38,071 nt of DNA from an uncultured Alphaproteobacteria bacterium (GTDB taxonomy: Bacteria > Pseudomonadota > Alphaproteobacteria > SP197): NCBI GenBank assembly GCA_938048755.1, contig CALIUG010000285.1:1-38071 (forward strand). Direction: 5' to 3'. This document shows, piece after piece, positions 8,435 through 16,695 of this stretch (its first letter is position 1; the number at the start of each line of letters is the position of its first letter). Under the pieces are notes generated by a model. That model did not search any database and was not told the origin of the DNA. It saw only the letters and a program-made list of their open reading frames with translations. Position numbers and translations under genes: made by a program.

Positions 8435-8942
8435 AGTCCTGTTCTGTGCGGCGCTGATCACCCTTGCGGGTGTGGCGCGTGCCGACGGACCGGGCCTTGG
8501 TCAGCCACTCGCGGCAGACGCAATCTCTGATTACGCACGTTACATCATGCCTGACGGAACGGGTCTGCCTGCAGGCAGTGGCTCTGCCGCCGCCGGCGCT
8601 GAAGTTTATCTCTACGACTGTGCCATCTGCCATGGCGATACCGGGGTCGAAGGACCGATTACGCCCTTCGTCGGCCCCAACGACGTATGGCCCAAACCGG
8701 CTGGCCTCCATTGGCCCTATGCCACAAGTCTGTTCGACTACATCCGCCGGGCCATGCCGTTTTATGCGCCCAAGTCACTGAGCGACGACGAGGTTTATGC
8801 CGTGACCGCCTACATCCTGTTCCGGAACGGCGTGATCGATGAGGACACGGTGCTCGATGCCGCGAGCCTGCCGCAGGTCGTGATGCCCAACACCGGCAAC
8901 TTCATCGATGTCTGGTCGCTACAGGGTGACCAACCCTGGTGA
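8421..8942 (+). CDS. soxD: SoxD-type cytochrome c subunit, single haem
   Basis: A 173-residue exported c-type cytochrome that would accept electrons from SoxC. Residues 1-21 are a signal peptide ending in ARA. One haem site is visible, CAICH at 67-71, with M112 in AMPFYAPKSL as the likely sixth ligand. YAVTAYILFRNGVIDED is the usual last helix of this class. Classical Paracoccus SoxD is about twice as long with two haems; this short form resembles single-haem SoxD/SorB-like partners. ATG 8421 follows GGGAGAGG, and the gene begins inside the soxC 3' end, so translation of the two is likely coupled and gives a 1:1 complex. It ends 21 bases before the convergent reductase gene. Confidence 0.85.
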   Translation: MSISRVLFCAALITLAGVARADGPGLGQPLAADAISDYARYIMPDGTGLPAGSGSAAAGAEVYLYDCAICHGDTGVEGPITPFVGPNDVWPKPAGLHWPYATSLFDYIRRAMPFYAPKSLSDDEVYAVTAYILFRNGVIDEDTVLDAASLPQVVMPNTGNFIDVWSLQGDQPW

Positions 8943-8963
8943 GGTTTCGCAAGCAACCTGACG

Positions 8964-9845
8964 TCAGCCTTCCTTGCCGCGCAGCACCTTGATGGCAGCA
9001 GCGATCTCGAGCTCGCCAAGACCACGGTCGACAGCTTCCTTGAACATGCCAAGCAGCATGTCGGTGAAACGGGTATCCATGCCGGCACTGGCTGCCGCAC
9101 CACCGATATGTTCCATGGCGGCCAGATGCACAGAGATCATCGCCTGATCGCCTTCATAGGAATCCCTGGCGATCATGTCGTCGTATTCCTTCGCGGCATG
9201 GGCGATCTCGGGCATGAAGGACGGCATGGTGTTGAAGAAGTGTTTGGGCGAGACCTTGCCTGCCTCGCAGAAGGCAGCCGCCGAGAGCATGCCCAGCGTG
9301 ACGCCGTAGAGCAGGCTGAGCCAGGCAAGGTCGAGGCTGGCCGCCGCCGCGACGTCATCACTGGCAAACAGGTTACGCCCGCCCATGGCGGCAAGCGTGG
9401 CCTCATGACGGTCATGAGCAGCACGATCACCGGACATGAAGATGCAGGTATCGGCGGCACCCATGCGATCGGGAAAGGTGGCGATGGCACCGTCAATATA
9501 GGCAATGCCGCGTTCATCAGCCCAGGCTTTCATGGCATGGGCATCTTCCGGACCACCGCTGGCAAGCTGCACCATGGTGCGCCCGGCCCACTGTTCGGGC
9601 GAGACGCCGGCCAGGGCCTCCATCGTCGAATCATAGTCGGCCAGGCAAGTCACAATCAGATCCGATGCTGCAACCGCGTCGGCGACGGCCTCGACCGGCG
9701 TGCAGAATCCGGTCGCTGCGTCACGTGGGCCAGCGCTGCGGTTCCATGCCGTGACCTTGTGTCCGGCGGCATCGAACGATCTGGCAAGATCCGAACCCAT
9801 GCGGCCCAAGCCGAGAACGGTGACGTTGTTTGATGGTGCAGGCAT
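8964..9845 (-). CDS. Imine reductase / beta-hydroxyacid dehydrogenase-like NADP(H) enzyme
   Basis: A 293-residue enzyme with an N-terminal Rossmann domain, VLGLGRMGSDLARSF (10-24), and TAWNRSAG, a loop that suits NADP. It belongs to the 3-hydroxyisobutyrate dehydrogenase superfamily. True hydroxyacid dehydrogenases carry a catalytic lysine in the interdomain helix. Here that helix reads AASLDLAWLSLLYG, with D172 at the equivalent place, which is the pattern of imine reductases and reductive aminases. The C-terminal helical domain would dimerise by swapping. Start 9845 is set by ATG with AGAGG upstream; a longer frame to 9911 lacks a ribosome site. It converges with soxD. Calling it an imine reductase is a family inference; the true substrate is open. 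Confidence 0.8.
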   Translation of the reverse strand: MPAPSNNVTVLGLGRMGSDLARSFDAAGHKVTAWNRSAGPRDAATGFCTPVEAVADAVAASDLIVTCLADYDSTMEALAGVSPEQWAGRTMVQLASGGPEDAHAMKAWADERGIAYIDGAIATFPDRMGAADTCIFMSGDRAAHDRHEATLAAMGGRNLFASDDVAAAASLDLAWLSLLYGVTLGMLSAAAFCEAGKVSPKHFFNTMPSFMPEIAHAAKEYDDMIARDSYEGDQAMISVHLAAMEHIGGAAASAGMDTRFTDMLLGMFKEAVDRGLGELEIAAAIKVLRGKEG

Positions 9846-10114
9846 GGCAACAACCTCTTGTCTGAAAATATTGCAAAGGCCTCGTGGAGAACCCGTGGCC
9901 CTTGAGAGCAACCGTAAACCAGTTGGTGGTATCTTGTCGCGGCACGCGCACGATCAGGCTCAAAATTCGGGCCAGCTTGACCACCCTGCAAAACAATGGC
10001 TGATTTGCCAGAGAAGAAAATCGGCTGTAGCAGTCCAACCGGCTCCGCTGCGGTTCCGGATTGCGCTCGGCCACCCCATCAGGATCACTCTGCTTCAAAG
10101 AGAGCCACGCCGCC

Positions 10115-10561
10115 ATGAATGAGCCGTTCGAGACCTTTCGCTGCACCGTCTTTCCCTGGCATTGCGACCAGTTCGGTCACATGAATGCGCGCTGGTATGC
10201 CGCGCATTTCGATGAGGCGAGCTTCCATCTCTATCACCAGACAGGCCTGAGCTACGGGCGTATGCACGAGGCTGGTTCTGTGATCACCGTGGTTGCCGAG
10301 ATTACCATCGAGTACCGCCACGAGATGGTCGCAGGCGATCTTGTCATCATACGCAGCGGGTTTACCCATCTGGGCAACAAGAGCCTGCGCCGGACGGCGC
10401 GGCTCTATAACGGCGAGACGGGCACGCTGTGTGCGGTCGAGCATGCACGCGACGTGTTCTTTGATGAATCGACCCGCCGTTCGACGCCCATGCCCGATGG
10501 CTTTCGGGAAATCCTGCAAACCGGCCTGATGCCAGAAGATGCGGGAACCGATCCGCGTTAG
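10115..10561 (+). CDS. Hotdog-fold acyl-CoA thioesterase (4HBT type)
   Basis: A 148-residue single hotdog domain. The signature PWHCDQFGHMNARWY (about 14-28) is the 4-hydroxybenzoyl-CoA thioesterase/YbgC motif, with the catalytic Asp and the HMN turn. VVAEITIEYRHEMVAGDLV is the following strand pair, and the C-terminal strand holds CAVEHARDVFFD. These enzymes split acyl-CoA thioesters to acid and CoA in the cytoplasm. ATG 10115 is preferred because the family starts close to the FxCxVxPWxCD strand; an upstream in-frame ATG at 10061 adds 18 unrelated residues. The gene has no same-strand neighbour nearby. The 269-bp gap before it holds only the divergent promoter region shared with the reductase gene; nothing firm was recognised there. 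Confidence 0.85.
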   Translation: MNEPFETFRCTVFPWHCDQFGHMNARWYAAHFDEASFHLYHQTGLSYGRMHEAGSVITVVAEITIEYRHEMVAGDLVIIRSGFTHLGNKSLRRTARLYNGETGTLCAVEHARDVFFDESTRRSTPMPDGFREILQTGLMPEDAGTDPR

Positions 10562-10617
10562 CCGGAGCAACGCAGAACGCTGGCCGCCTCACATGCCCAC
10601 AAGCCAGCTCCGGGGGC

Positions 10618-12639
10618 TCATGCGTTGTCGTGCACGACCAGAACTGGACCAGCAAGGTTGGCCGGCGCGTCCTCGCCGCTGGCCAGATCGATCCAGCGCC
10701 CGACCCCGCGCGAAAGACCTGCAGGCAAGGTGCCTGTTTCAGAACCGAGCCTGGGCAACAGCAACGTCCGCTGCCCGCCACCGGTCTGCAGTTGCAACGC
10801 CCGATACGCATCATCGTCACTGGCCGCTTCAAGTGTACAGCCATCACCCATCGCAGCCTGCAGGTGCCGCACGATGCGGGCACCATCGAGCGGATTGTAG
10901 AGCCGGTCGACCAGACCGCCGCTGAAGTAGTAACCGCGATCAATGCCGGTGAAGTTGTCGAGGAACACGGTGATGTCACCATGGGTCAGCGCGCCGACAA
11001 CCGATTCAGCGATCCGATTGGCATCCTCACGTTCGGCTTCATCGGGATCCAACGGCCTGCGATGGGCGAACTGGACATGGACCGCTGCCCTGACTCCCAG
11101 ACCCTCGATGCTTCTGCAGGCGGTTTCGATAGTTTGGGCGGGCGATTCACTCCGGGCAACACCGAACACCACACCGTCGATGGCGGCCCGGGCGCCATCA
11201 AGGGCAAGCACAGCCTCCACCACGCCACGCTCATCGGCCTGCAGGCCATGGCTGCTGCTGAAGGATTCGGCAAAGACGCGGCTGGCGTTGAAGAAGACCG
11301 GTACGTCACCCTTCAGATCCGCGATCCCGACCAGCAGATCGGCGACCCCGACCGTTGGTGCGATCACCTCCCATGCGGCAAGAATGCTGCCGTGATCCCG
11401 CAAGGCATCGTGTGCCCCGCCCTTGGGCAGGCCGTAGGAATAGGTCGTGAACCGGTGACCCAGCGCGGCAAGTTCAGCCATGCGTTCCCGTGTTGCGGGA
11501 TCGGCCAGATCATCAAGCGGCACCCGCAGATCCCGCACACCCATCTCCCACAGTGCCATCAGGGGATAATCGTTGCGGATGCGCTTGCGCCGGAAGGCAT
11601 CCAAGCCCCAGGGCGTGGGAATGTCGGCGCTGTCACACCACGGCTGGCGCAGGTAGAGGCCCACGGCCTGTTCCCGAGGGGCCAGGCCATGAACCCTTGG
11701 CAGGTCGTTCGAGGTTGCGGGAAGCGTTTCATCAGGCTCCAGCGCGCGGCCATGTGTGCGCACGACATGGTGCAGGTGGCCGTCGCTGTGGACATCGACA
11801 ACGGCGTAACCGAGCTTGGCACCGTCATGGCGCCCCTGCTTCATGCCCGGAGCGACACGGAACAGCTCATGATAGTCGTGACGCAAGAAACAGATCGACG
11901 GCAGCACGTAGCAACTGGTCACACCATGCCGATTGAAGAAGAAGTTATGGACGTGACCGGCCCAGAACCCTTCGACCCCATGACGATCCAGCAGGCCAAG
12001 CAGCCACGACCTGCCGGGTTCGTCGGTCGCGTCGTAGTGGCCCGGCTCATCGGCATGCGAGAGGTAGGGCGGGTAGTGGGAAAACACAAATACCCGGCGG
12101 TCCCGGTTGGCCGTCAGCAGGTCTTCAAGCCAGATGCGCTGTTCGTCTTCGCAGGGCAAACCTGAATTCACGATCATGCCGTTTATCACGACAAACAGGC
12201 AGTCCTCGTGTCCGAAGGAGAAATACTGCGCCTGAAAGTGACGCTCGTACTCGGCAATCATGGCGTCGTTGACCGTGCGTTGGGCGTGCTGGTCGAACAG
12301 GGGTTCGCCCGGAAACGCCTTTTCGCCGATGTCGTGATTGCCAGGCACCAGATAGAGCGGGCATGCGAGTTCGTCGTAAACCCGGTGGAACCGCGCGGCG
12401 GAGTCCTCATAGGCCGGCGTGCCGGGCTCAGGATGGGTGATATCGCCCAGATGCACGACGAAATCGGGTGCCAGACGGTTCAGTTCCTGCAACACATATC
12501 GCGACCGTGCCGCACCAAGCGTGACGGTATCGACATCATAGCCGCCGATGGCACTGGCCTCCTCCTCGGTGACGTGGGAGTCCGCGATGATGGCGAAGGT
12601 GAAGAGTCGTTTGCCTGCGACCCCGGATTCAGCGCGCAT
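10618..12639 (-). CDS. Metallophosphoesterase with a large unassigned C-terminal domain
   Basis: At 673 residues this is roughly twice a normal calcineurin-like phosphoesterase. The N-terminal 300 residues hold every metal-binding block: ADSH (D20, H22), VVHLGDITH, PGNHDIG, FSHYPPYL and GHVHN. The remaining ~350 residues begin around LYLRQPWCDSADIPTPWG. They contain alternating strands and helices such as LMALWEMGVRDLRVPLDDL and GVRAAVHVQFAHRRPL, which suggests a TIM-barrel-like second domain. It ends in a small beta domain (GGGQRTLLLPRLGSETG). No signal peptide is evident, so it should be cytoplasmic. ATG 12639 follows GGAG. The substrate is unknown; phosphodiesters or sugar phosphates are possible. 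It is monocistronic, divergent from the candidate small RNA. Confidence 0.8.
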   Translation of the reverse strand: MRAESGVAGKRLFTFAIIADSHVTEEEASAIGGYDVDTVTLGAARSRYVLQELNRLAPDFVVHLGDITHPEPGTPAYEDSAARFHRVYDELACPLYLVPGNHDIGEKAFPGEPLFDQHAQRTVNDAMIAEYERHFQAQYFSFGHEDCLFVVINGMIVNSGLPCEDEQRIWLEDLLTANRDRRVFVFSHYPPYLSHADEPGHYDATDEPGRSWLLGLLDRHGVEGFWAGHVHNFFFNRHGVTSCYVLPSICFLRHDYHELFRVAPGMKQGRHDGAKLGYAVVDVHSDGHLHHVVRTHGRALEPDETLPATSNDLPRVHGLAPREQAVGLYLRQPWCDSADIPTPWGLDAFRRKRIRNDYPLMALWEMGVRDLRVPLDDLADPATRERMAELAALGHRFTTYSYGLPKGGAHDALRDHGSILAAWEVIAPTVGVADLLVGIADLKGDVPVFFNASRVFAESFSSSHGLQADERGVVEAVLALDGARAAIDGVVFGVARSESPAQTIETACRSIEGLGVRAAVHVQFAHRRPLDPDEAEREDANRIAESVVGALTHGDITVFLDNFTGIDRGYYFSGGLVDRLYNPLDGARIVRHLQAAMGDGCTLEAASDDDAYRALQLQTGGGQRTLLLPRLGSETGTLPAGLSRGVGRWIDLASGEDAPANLAGPVLVVHDNA

Positions 12640-12707
12640 GGATTTCTCCGTTTACGGTTTGCCCGTGATAGTGCCAGACAAACGCAAAACGGTCTGTAGT
12701 GCGTTGG

Positions 12708-12736
12708 TTGCCGCAGCCCCGGATCCGACCTATAGA
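12708..12736 (+). promoter_or_regulatory. Sigma70-type promoter ahead of a candidate small RNA
   Basis: TTGCCG at 12708-12713 and TATAGA at 12731-12736 are separated by exactly 17 bases. This is one of the best housekeeping promoter matches in the window. It predicts a transcription start near 12743. The only thing downstream before a strong terminator is about 80 bases, which is why a small RNA or leader is proposed. Confidence 0.55.
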
Positions 12737-12742
12737 ACAGGC

Positions 12743-12824
12743 ATGCAGAAAGGCATCTCCAGGATGATGCGCACATAGGTCGCGCAGTCTGACCGGACCC
12801 GACGTCCTGCGTCGGGTCCTTTCT
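12743..12824 (+). ncRNA. Candidate small RNA or transcription attenuator upstream of the MATE gene
   Basis: The segment runs from the predicted start of a consensus promoter to an intrinsic terminator and is about 82 bases long. Its 5' half can fold a small hairpin, GCATC-TCCAGGAT-GATGC, whose loop holds TCC/AGGA ribosome-site-like sequence. It also contains an 11-codon open frame, MQKGISRMMRT, starting exactly at the predicted transcription start. That allows a leaderless peptide or leader-peptide attenuator as an alternative. The MATE gene starts about 155 bases beyond the terminator with no clear promoter between. Everything here is inferred from sequence pattern; no family match was recognised. 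Confidence 0.4.
12795..12824 (+). terminator. Strong intrinsic terminator
   Basis: A perfect 10-bp GC-rich stem, GGACCCGACG and CGTCGGGTCC, closes a 5-base loop (TCCTG). It is followed by TTTCT on the plus strand. No annotated plus-strand gene ends here; the only transcript it could end is the short one starting near 12743. The minus-strand side lacks a T tract. Confidence 0.65.
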
Positions 12825-12978
12825 CGTGCGCGCCTTTCCAGGTCACGAAACAAGTTTCCTCGTCATCGGGCGCGCACTCTTCCATGGAGTGTGAACCGCA
12901 GGCTCGTCTCTAGAGCCAGCGCGGCAGGCAGAAACACCAGGCCGGCACTCCAGATGTTCCGACTGCGAAGAGACATCC

Positions 12979-14394
12979 ATGAACACGCCTGCAGACCTTT
13001 CACCGCGCACACGCCGAAGCCCGAAACTCTGGCTGAAGGAGGCGCGTGCCCTCCTGTGGTTGGCCGGGCCGCTGGCCATGACCGAACTGGCCTTCATGGC
13101 CATGGTGACAACCGATGTCATCATGATGGGCCGATTGGGAGCGACCTCCCTGGCCGCTGGCACCTTGTCTGCCCAGTATTTCTGGGTCCTCGAATTCCTG
13201 GCCTTCGGCGTGTTGAGCGCGGTTGCGCCCATCGTCTCCCAGCATCTGGGCGCCCGACGGTTCCGCGCCATCCGCCCCACCCTGCGTCAGGGCTTCTGGG
13301 TTGCCATGCTGCTGGCCCTGCCGTGCGGCGTCCTGACCTGGCATGCCGGTTCCATACTCGTGCTTCTGGGTCAGGATCCCCTGTTGGCCGAGATGGGGCA
13401 GTCCTATCTGAACTTCATGCTGATCGCGCTGCTTCCTTCGCTCTGGCACGGGGTGATGGGCGACTTCCTGGCGGCCCACGAAAGACCCCGTACAGTGCTG
13501 GTGGTCAGCATGGTCGGGATCGTCGTAAACGCATTTGCCAACTATGCCTTCATGTTCGGGAACTTCGGCATGCCTGCCATGGGCCTGGCAGGTGCAGGTG
13601 TCGCCACGGCCATCGTCACCACCTTCATGTTTCTGGCCGTTCTGGGGTTTGTGCTGACCGACCGGCGCCTGCGTCGATATCACCTTCTGGGATACTTCTG
13701 GCGCGTGGACTGGTCACAGCTGCGCCGGATCGTGGCGGTGGGTCTTCCCATCGCAATGATGGATACGGCAAAGCTGGGCACCCTGCTGGCCGGCTCCCTG
13801 CTGGTAGGATTGCTCGGCATCGATGCGCTGGCAGCCCATGGCGTGACCATTCAGTGCATCGAGGTCCTTCTGATCATCCCGATCGGTCTGATGCAGGCTG
13901 CCAGCGTGCGGGTCGGCCATGCAGCCGGTGCGGGTGACACCATGGGCACCCGACGCGCCGGCATGATCGCCATCTGGCTCGGATTTTTCTACGCTCTCAT
14001 CATTGCGGTGGTCTTCGTCTCTTTCGGCAGGGGGCTGGTCGAAATCTATTTCGACAGTGCCGTGGCAGAAAATGGTCCAGCCATCACGCTGGCCGTCGCG
14101 TTCCTTGCCGTGGGCGCACTATTCTTTGTGTCCGATTCGGTTCAGACCATCACTCAGGGGGCTCTGATGGGCCTGACCGACACCAGGATTCCCATGATGT
14201 TGTCGCTGGGCTGCAATGCCTTCAGCCTGCCTGCCGCTGCCTTTTTCGGCATCTATCTGGGTTATGGCGGCCAGGCCGTCTGGTGGAGTTTTTCCCTCCC
14301 CCTGGCGGTTCTTGCCGTGCTGTTCATCCTGCGGTTTCGATCACAGTCACAGAACCTGGATCATCTGATCGAAGAGACGGGGTCACAGGCCTGA
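12979..14394 (+). CDS. MATE-family multidrug/toxin efflux transporter
   Basis: A 471-residue inner-membrane protein with about twelve membrane segments in two similar halves, as in the NorM branch of MATE cation antiporters. The first half begins LLWLAGPLAMTELAFMAMVTTDVIMMGRLG (read across residues ~26-55; pieces shown by their key residues) with GVLSAVAPIVSQHLGA after it. The second half begins IVAVGLPIAMMDTAKLGTLL, and VRVGHAAGAGD is the family loop. It would export drugs or organic cations in exchange for protons or sodium. ATG 12979 has GAAGAGA upstream. The 338-bp gap before it holds the candidate small RNA and its terminator, so expression may depend on attenuation there (inference). 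A conserved-length protein with no breaks. Confidence 0.9.
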   Translation: MNTPADLSPRTRRSPKLWLKEARALLWLAGPLAMTELAFMAMVTTDVIMMGRLGATSLAAGTLSAQYFWVLEFLAFGVLSAVAPIVSQHLGARRFRAIRPTLRQGFWVAMLLALPCGVLTWHAGSILVLLGQDPLLAEMGQSYLNFMLIALLPSLWHGVMGDFLAAHERPRTVLVVSMVGIVVNAFANYAFMFGNFGMPAMGLAGAGVATAIVTTFMFLAVLGFVLTDRRLRRYHLLGYFWRVDWSQLRRIVAVGLPIAMMDTAKLGTLLAGSLLVGLLGIDALAAHGVTIQCIEVLLIIPIGLMQAASVRVGHAAGAGDTMGTRRAGMIAIWLGFFYALIIAVVFVSFGRGLVEIYFDSAVAENGPAITLAVAFLAVGALFFVSDSVQTITQGALMGLTDTRIPMMLSLGCNAFSLPAAAFFGIYLGYGGQAVWWSFSLPLAVLAVLFILRFRSQSQNLDHLIEETGSQA

Positions 14395-14541
14395 TCCGGA
14401 TATCCAGCCCTGACGTATCACTGATATGGATGGCCGGGCGCCAATGACGAGGTGTTCCGGCCATCTGTGTTCGTAACATGACTGATGGAGTCTGCGATGC
14501 CTGAGGCCTGCATCAAGGCGGCGAAGAAAGAGACATGCTCG

Positions 14542-14928
14542 ATGCGCCGCTTACACTTGAGTGGCCTGATCGGTGCAGCGCTGATGGTGACCTGGTCCCT
14601 GCCGGCTGCCGCACAGGAAGCTTGCTCGGAACTTGTGCTCGACAGCCCGGGACAGGTCGTTTGCGAACATAGGATCAAGGGGCCGGCCACGTTTGTCGTC
14701 GAAGCCTCGGCCCGTGACACCGGCATCAACCACGAGATGCGGATCGACATCGTGGCTGAACATCAGGAAACCGGGGTGATTCTCGAAGGCTCATCGGGCT
14801 GGCGAGAGGAATCGGATAGCCGTGCGGCCGTCGCAGTGGAGACACCCGGCCTCTACATCGTGACCGCGACATCCAAGAACATGGATGGGCGGGCCGAAAG
14901 CCTGACCATTACGATCGAACCGTTCTAG
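14542..14928 (+). CDS. Small secreted protein of unknown function
   Basis: 128 residues from ATG 14542. MRRLHLSGLIGAALMV plus TWSLPAAAQ is a textbook Sec signal peptide cut after AAA/AQ. The mature part (~103 residues) has two cysteines close together (EACSELVLDSPGQVVCEH), suggesting one disulfide. Alternating short strands end in GLYIVTATSK and SLTITIEPF, so a small beta-sandwich of pre-peptidase or Ig-like type is plausible. An upstream ATG at 14497 has a better GGAG site and would add 15 residues to the signal region, so the start is uncertain. I do not recognise the family. It follows the MATE gene on the same strand by about 150 bases and converges with the L,D-transpeptidase gene. Confidence 0.65.
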   Translation: MRRLHLSGLIGAALMVTWSLPAAAQEACSELVLDSPGQVVCEHRIKGPATFVVEASARDTGINHEMRIDIVAEHQETGVILEGSSGWREESDSRAAVAVETPGLYIVTATSKNMDGRAESLTITIEPF

Positions 14929-14950
14929 TCCAGAAAGCCGGGCGGAATCG

Positions 14951-16567
14951 TCAGTGCGCGCTCAGAACGGCATCCAGCGCCATATCGCGTTGGTAAACGT
15001 CGGCGCGGAACTGCAACACGCCATCCTGATCGACCCATGCCGTCATATAGCTGAAGTAGACCGGAATCGGCCGTTCGAGACTGACCCGCGTCAGTTCCGG
15101 CTCTGCCCAGATTTCATCCAGGCGCTCCTGCGACCAGTCGCCGGACCCGCCCAGCAGATAGAGCGCCATGTCGACGGGTTGCGAGAGCCGGACGCAGCCT
15201 GAACTGAAGGCGCGCTCGGCCCGCGAAAACAACGCCCGGTTCGGCGTATCGTGCAGATAGATGCTGTGTTCGTTGGGCAGCATGAACTTCACGCGGCCCA
15301 GGGCGTTATGCTCGCCGGGATCCTGGCGCAGGCGATAGCCGAAGCTGGTTTCGGTAAGGCTGTTCCAGTCGATAGTGGCAGGATCGAGCGGTTCATCTGA
15401 AGTCCACCCGGCAAACACTTTGAAACCGTGGCTGGCAAGGTACTCGGGATCGGCCTGAACCTTGGGCAGGATATCCTCGACCGCAAGTTTGTGCGGCACA
15501 TTCCAGTAGGGATTGAAGTCCAGATAGGTCATGAGGCCCGAGAAGACCGGCGTACTGCGGTAATCGCGACCCACGATGACATCCATGGCCAGCACTTCCT
15601 GTCCATCCTCGATAACCGCGAGTTGGAACGCGGGAATGTTGATCCAGATGTACCGGCTGCCAAGGTCTTCCTGCAGCCAGCGCAGCCGTTCCATGTTGAG
15701 TTCAACAACCCGGATGCGCTGGGCGACGGTCATGTTGAGCATGGCACGCGTCTTCCTGCCCACGACCCCGTCATCATCAAGGCCGTGGTGACGCTGGAAC
15801 GCCATGACAGCAGCTTCGAGTTCGGGGTCAAACATCGTGGAAGCTGAATCGCCATCAAGCGCCACGCCAAATGCGGACAAACGCTCACGCAGGACCGGAA
15901 TGAGGTCGTTGTCCATGCCGGGCTTGAGGCTGTCGCCATCGGGAAGAAGCACTGCGGCATCATCCTCTTCCAGCGTCCGCAGACCGGCCAGGGCACGACG
16001 CAAGGCACGGTACTGCGGCCATGGCGGCGCCATGCCGTCGAGCCAGAGGCCGACATCGGCCACTGCCTGGACATCCCAGAGCAGGTTCACCGCATCGGGT
16101 CTGCGGGGAATATCAAACAGTTCCTCGGACACCGACGATGGGTCGATCCGTCCAAACGCAAGATCGGTGACGTAACGCACCATGGCAGCCGACAGCATGA
16201 GCTCCAGTCCGGCCGCAGCGCGTGCATCAGGCGCAGGCTCGCGTGTCTTCCATGCTGTTATGGCATCGGCATAGGCATCGGGCTCAAGCCCTTCACGGGC
16301 GGCATCCTCCAGCCGTGCAACCAGAGCTTCCGCACGGGTAAAGGCAAGGTCATCGCCGCTCCATATCGGCGCATTCCCGCGCTCTCCATAAAACTGCAGC
16401 AAAACCGAGGGATCGATACCCATGGGCGCACGTTCCTGCGCCAGAGAGAGTTCCTGGAGTTCAGCGACCATGGCGGCAGGAACCATTTCATCGCTGTCTT
16501 CGGCCCAGCCATGGACGGAAACAAAAAGGACCAGGGATGCGAGTGTCGGGAGCATTCGGCATTTCAT
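14951..16567 (-). CDS. L,D-transpeptidase (YcbB/LdtD-like) with peptidoglycan-binding domain
   Basis: A 538-residue periplasmic enzyme that forms 3-3 cross-links in peptidoglycan or attaches proteins to it. Residues 1-22 are a signal peptide ending VHGWA. A helical N-terminal scaffold of about 200 residues (LLQFYGERGNAPIW, a typical opening) is followed by a PG_binding_1 repeat at about 245-279 (AVMAFQRHHGLDDDGVVG). The YkuD domain begins at YIWINIPAFQLAVIEDG. Its active site is H439 in IYLHDTP and C458 in SSGCVRLSQP. The length and order match the LdtD group. ATG 16567 is taken because it precedes the signal peptide; the frame extends upstream without a ribosome site. It is divergent from the Rieske gene. 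Confidence 0.9.
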   Translation of the reverse strand: MKCRMLPTLASLVLFVSVHGWAEDSDEMVPAAMVAELQELSLAQERAPMGIDPSVLLQFYGERGNAPIWSGDDLAFTRAEALVARLEDAAREGLEPDAYADAITAWKTREPAPDARAAAGLELMLSAAMVRYVTDLAFGRIDPSSVSEELFDIPRRPDAVNLLWDVQAVADVGLWLDGMAPPWPQYRALRRALAGLRTLEEDDAAVLLPDGDSLKPGMDNDLIPVLRERLSAFGVALDGDSASTMFDPELEAAVMAFQRHHGLDDDGVVGRKTRAMLNMTVAQRIRVVELNMERLRWLQEDLGSRYIWINIPAFQLAVIEDGQEVLAMDVIVGRDYRSTPVFSGLMTYLDFNPYWNVPHKLAVEDILPKVQADPEYLASHGFKVFAGWTSDEPLDPATIDWNSLTETSFGYRLRQDPGEHNALGRVKFMLPNEHSIYLHDTPNRALFSRAERAFSSGCVRLSQPVDMALYLLGGSGDWSQERLDEIWAEPELTRVSLERPIPVYFSYMTAWVDQDGVLQFRADVYQRDMALDAVLSAH

Positions 16568-16695
16568 GGACACCGTTATACCTTCACGAACAACGATGAC
16601 AACGCAGTGCTTGCCATGGCCCATGGGGAAGGCAATCCTAGTCTGCTTGCCTGTTTCGACAGGCAAGGCGGCATGGCAACCATGGAGCAGGTTTC

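Noticed and set aside
10630-12165. A 511-codon plus-strand open frame opposite the metallophosphoesterase
   Set aside because: The minus strand holds all phosphoesterase motifs; the plus frame has none and lacks a ribosome site.
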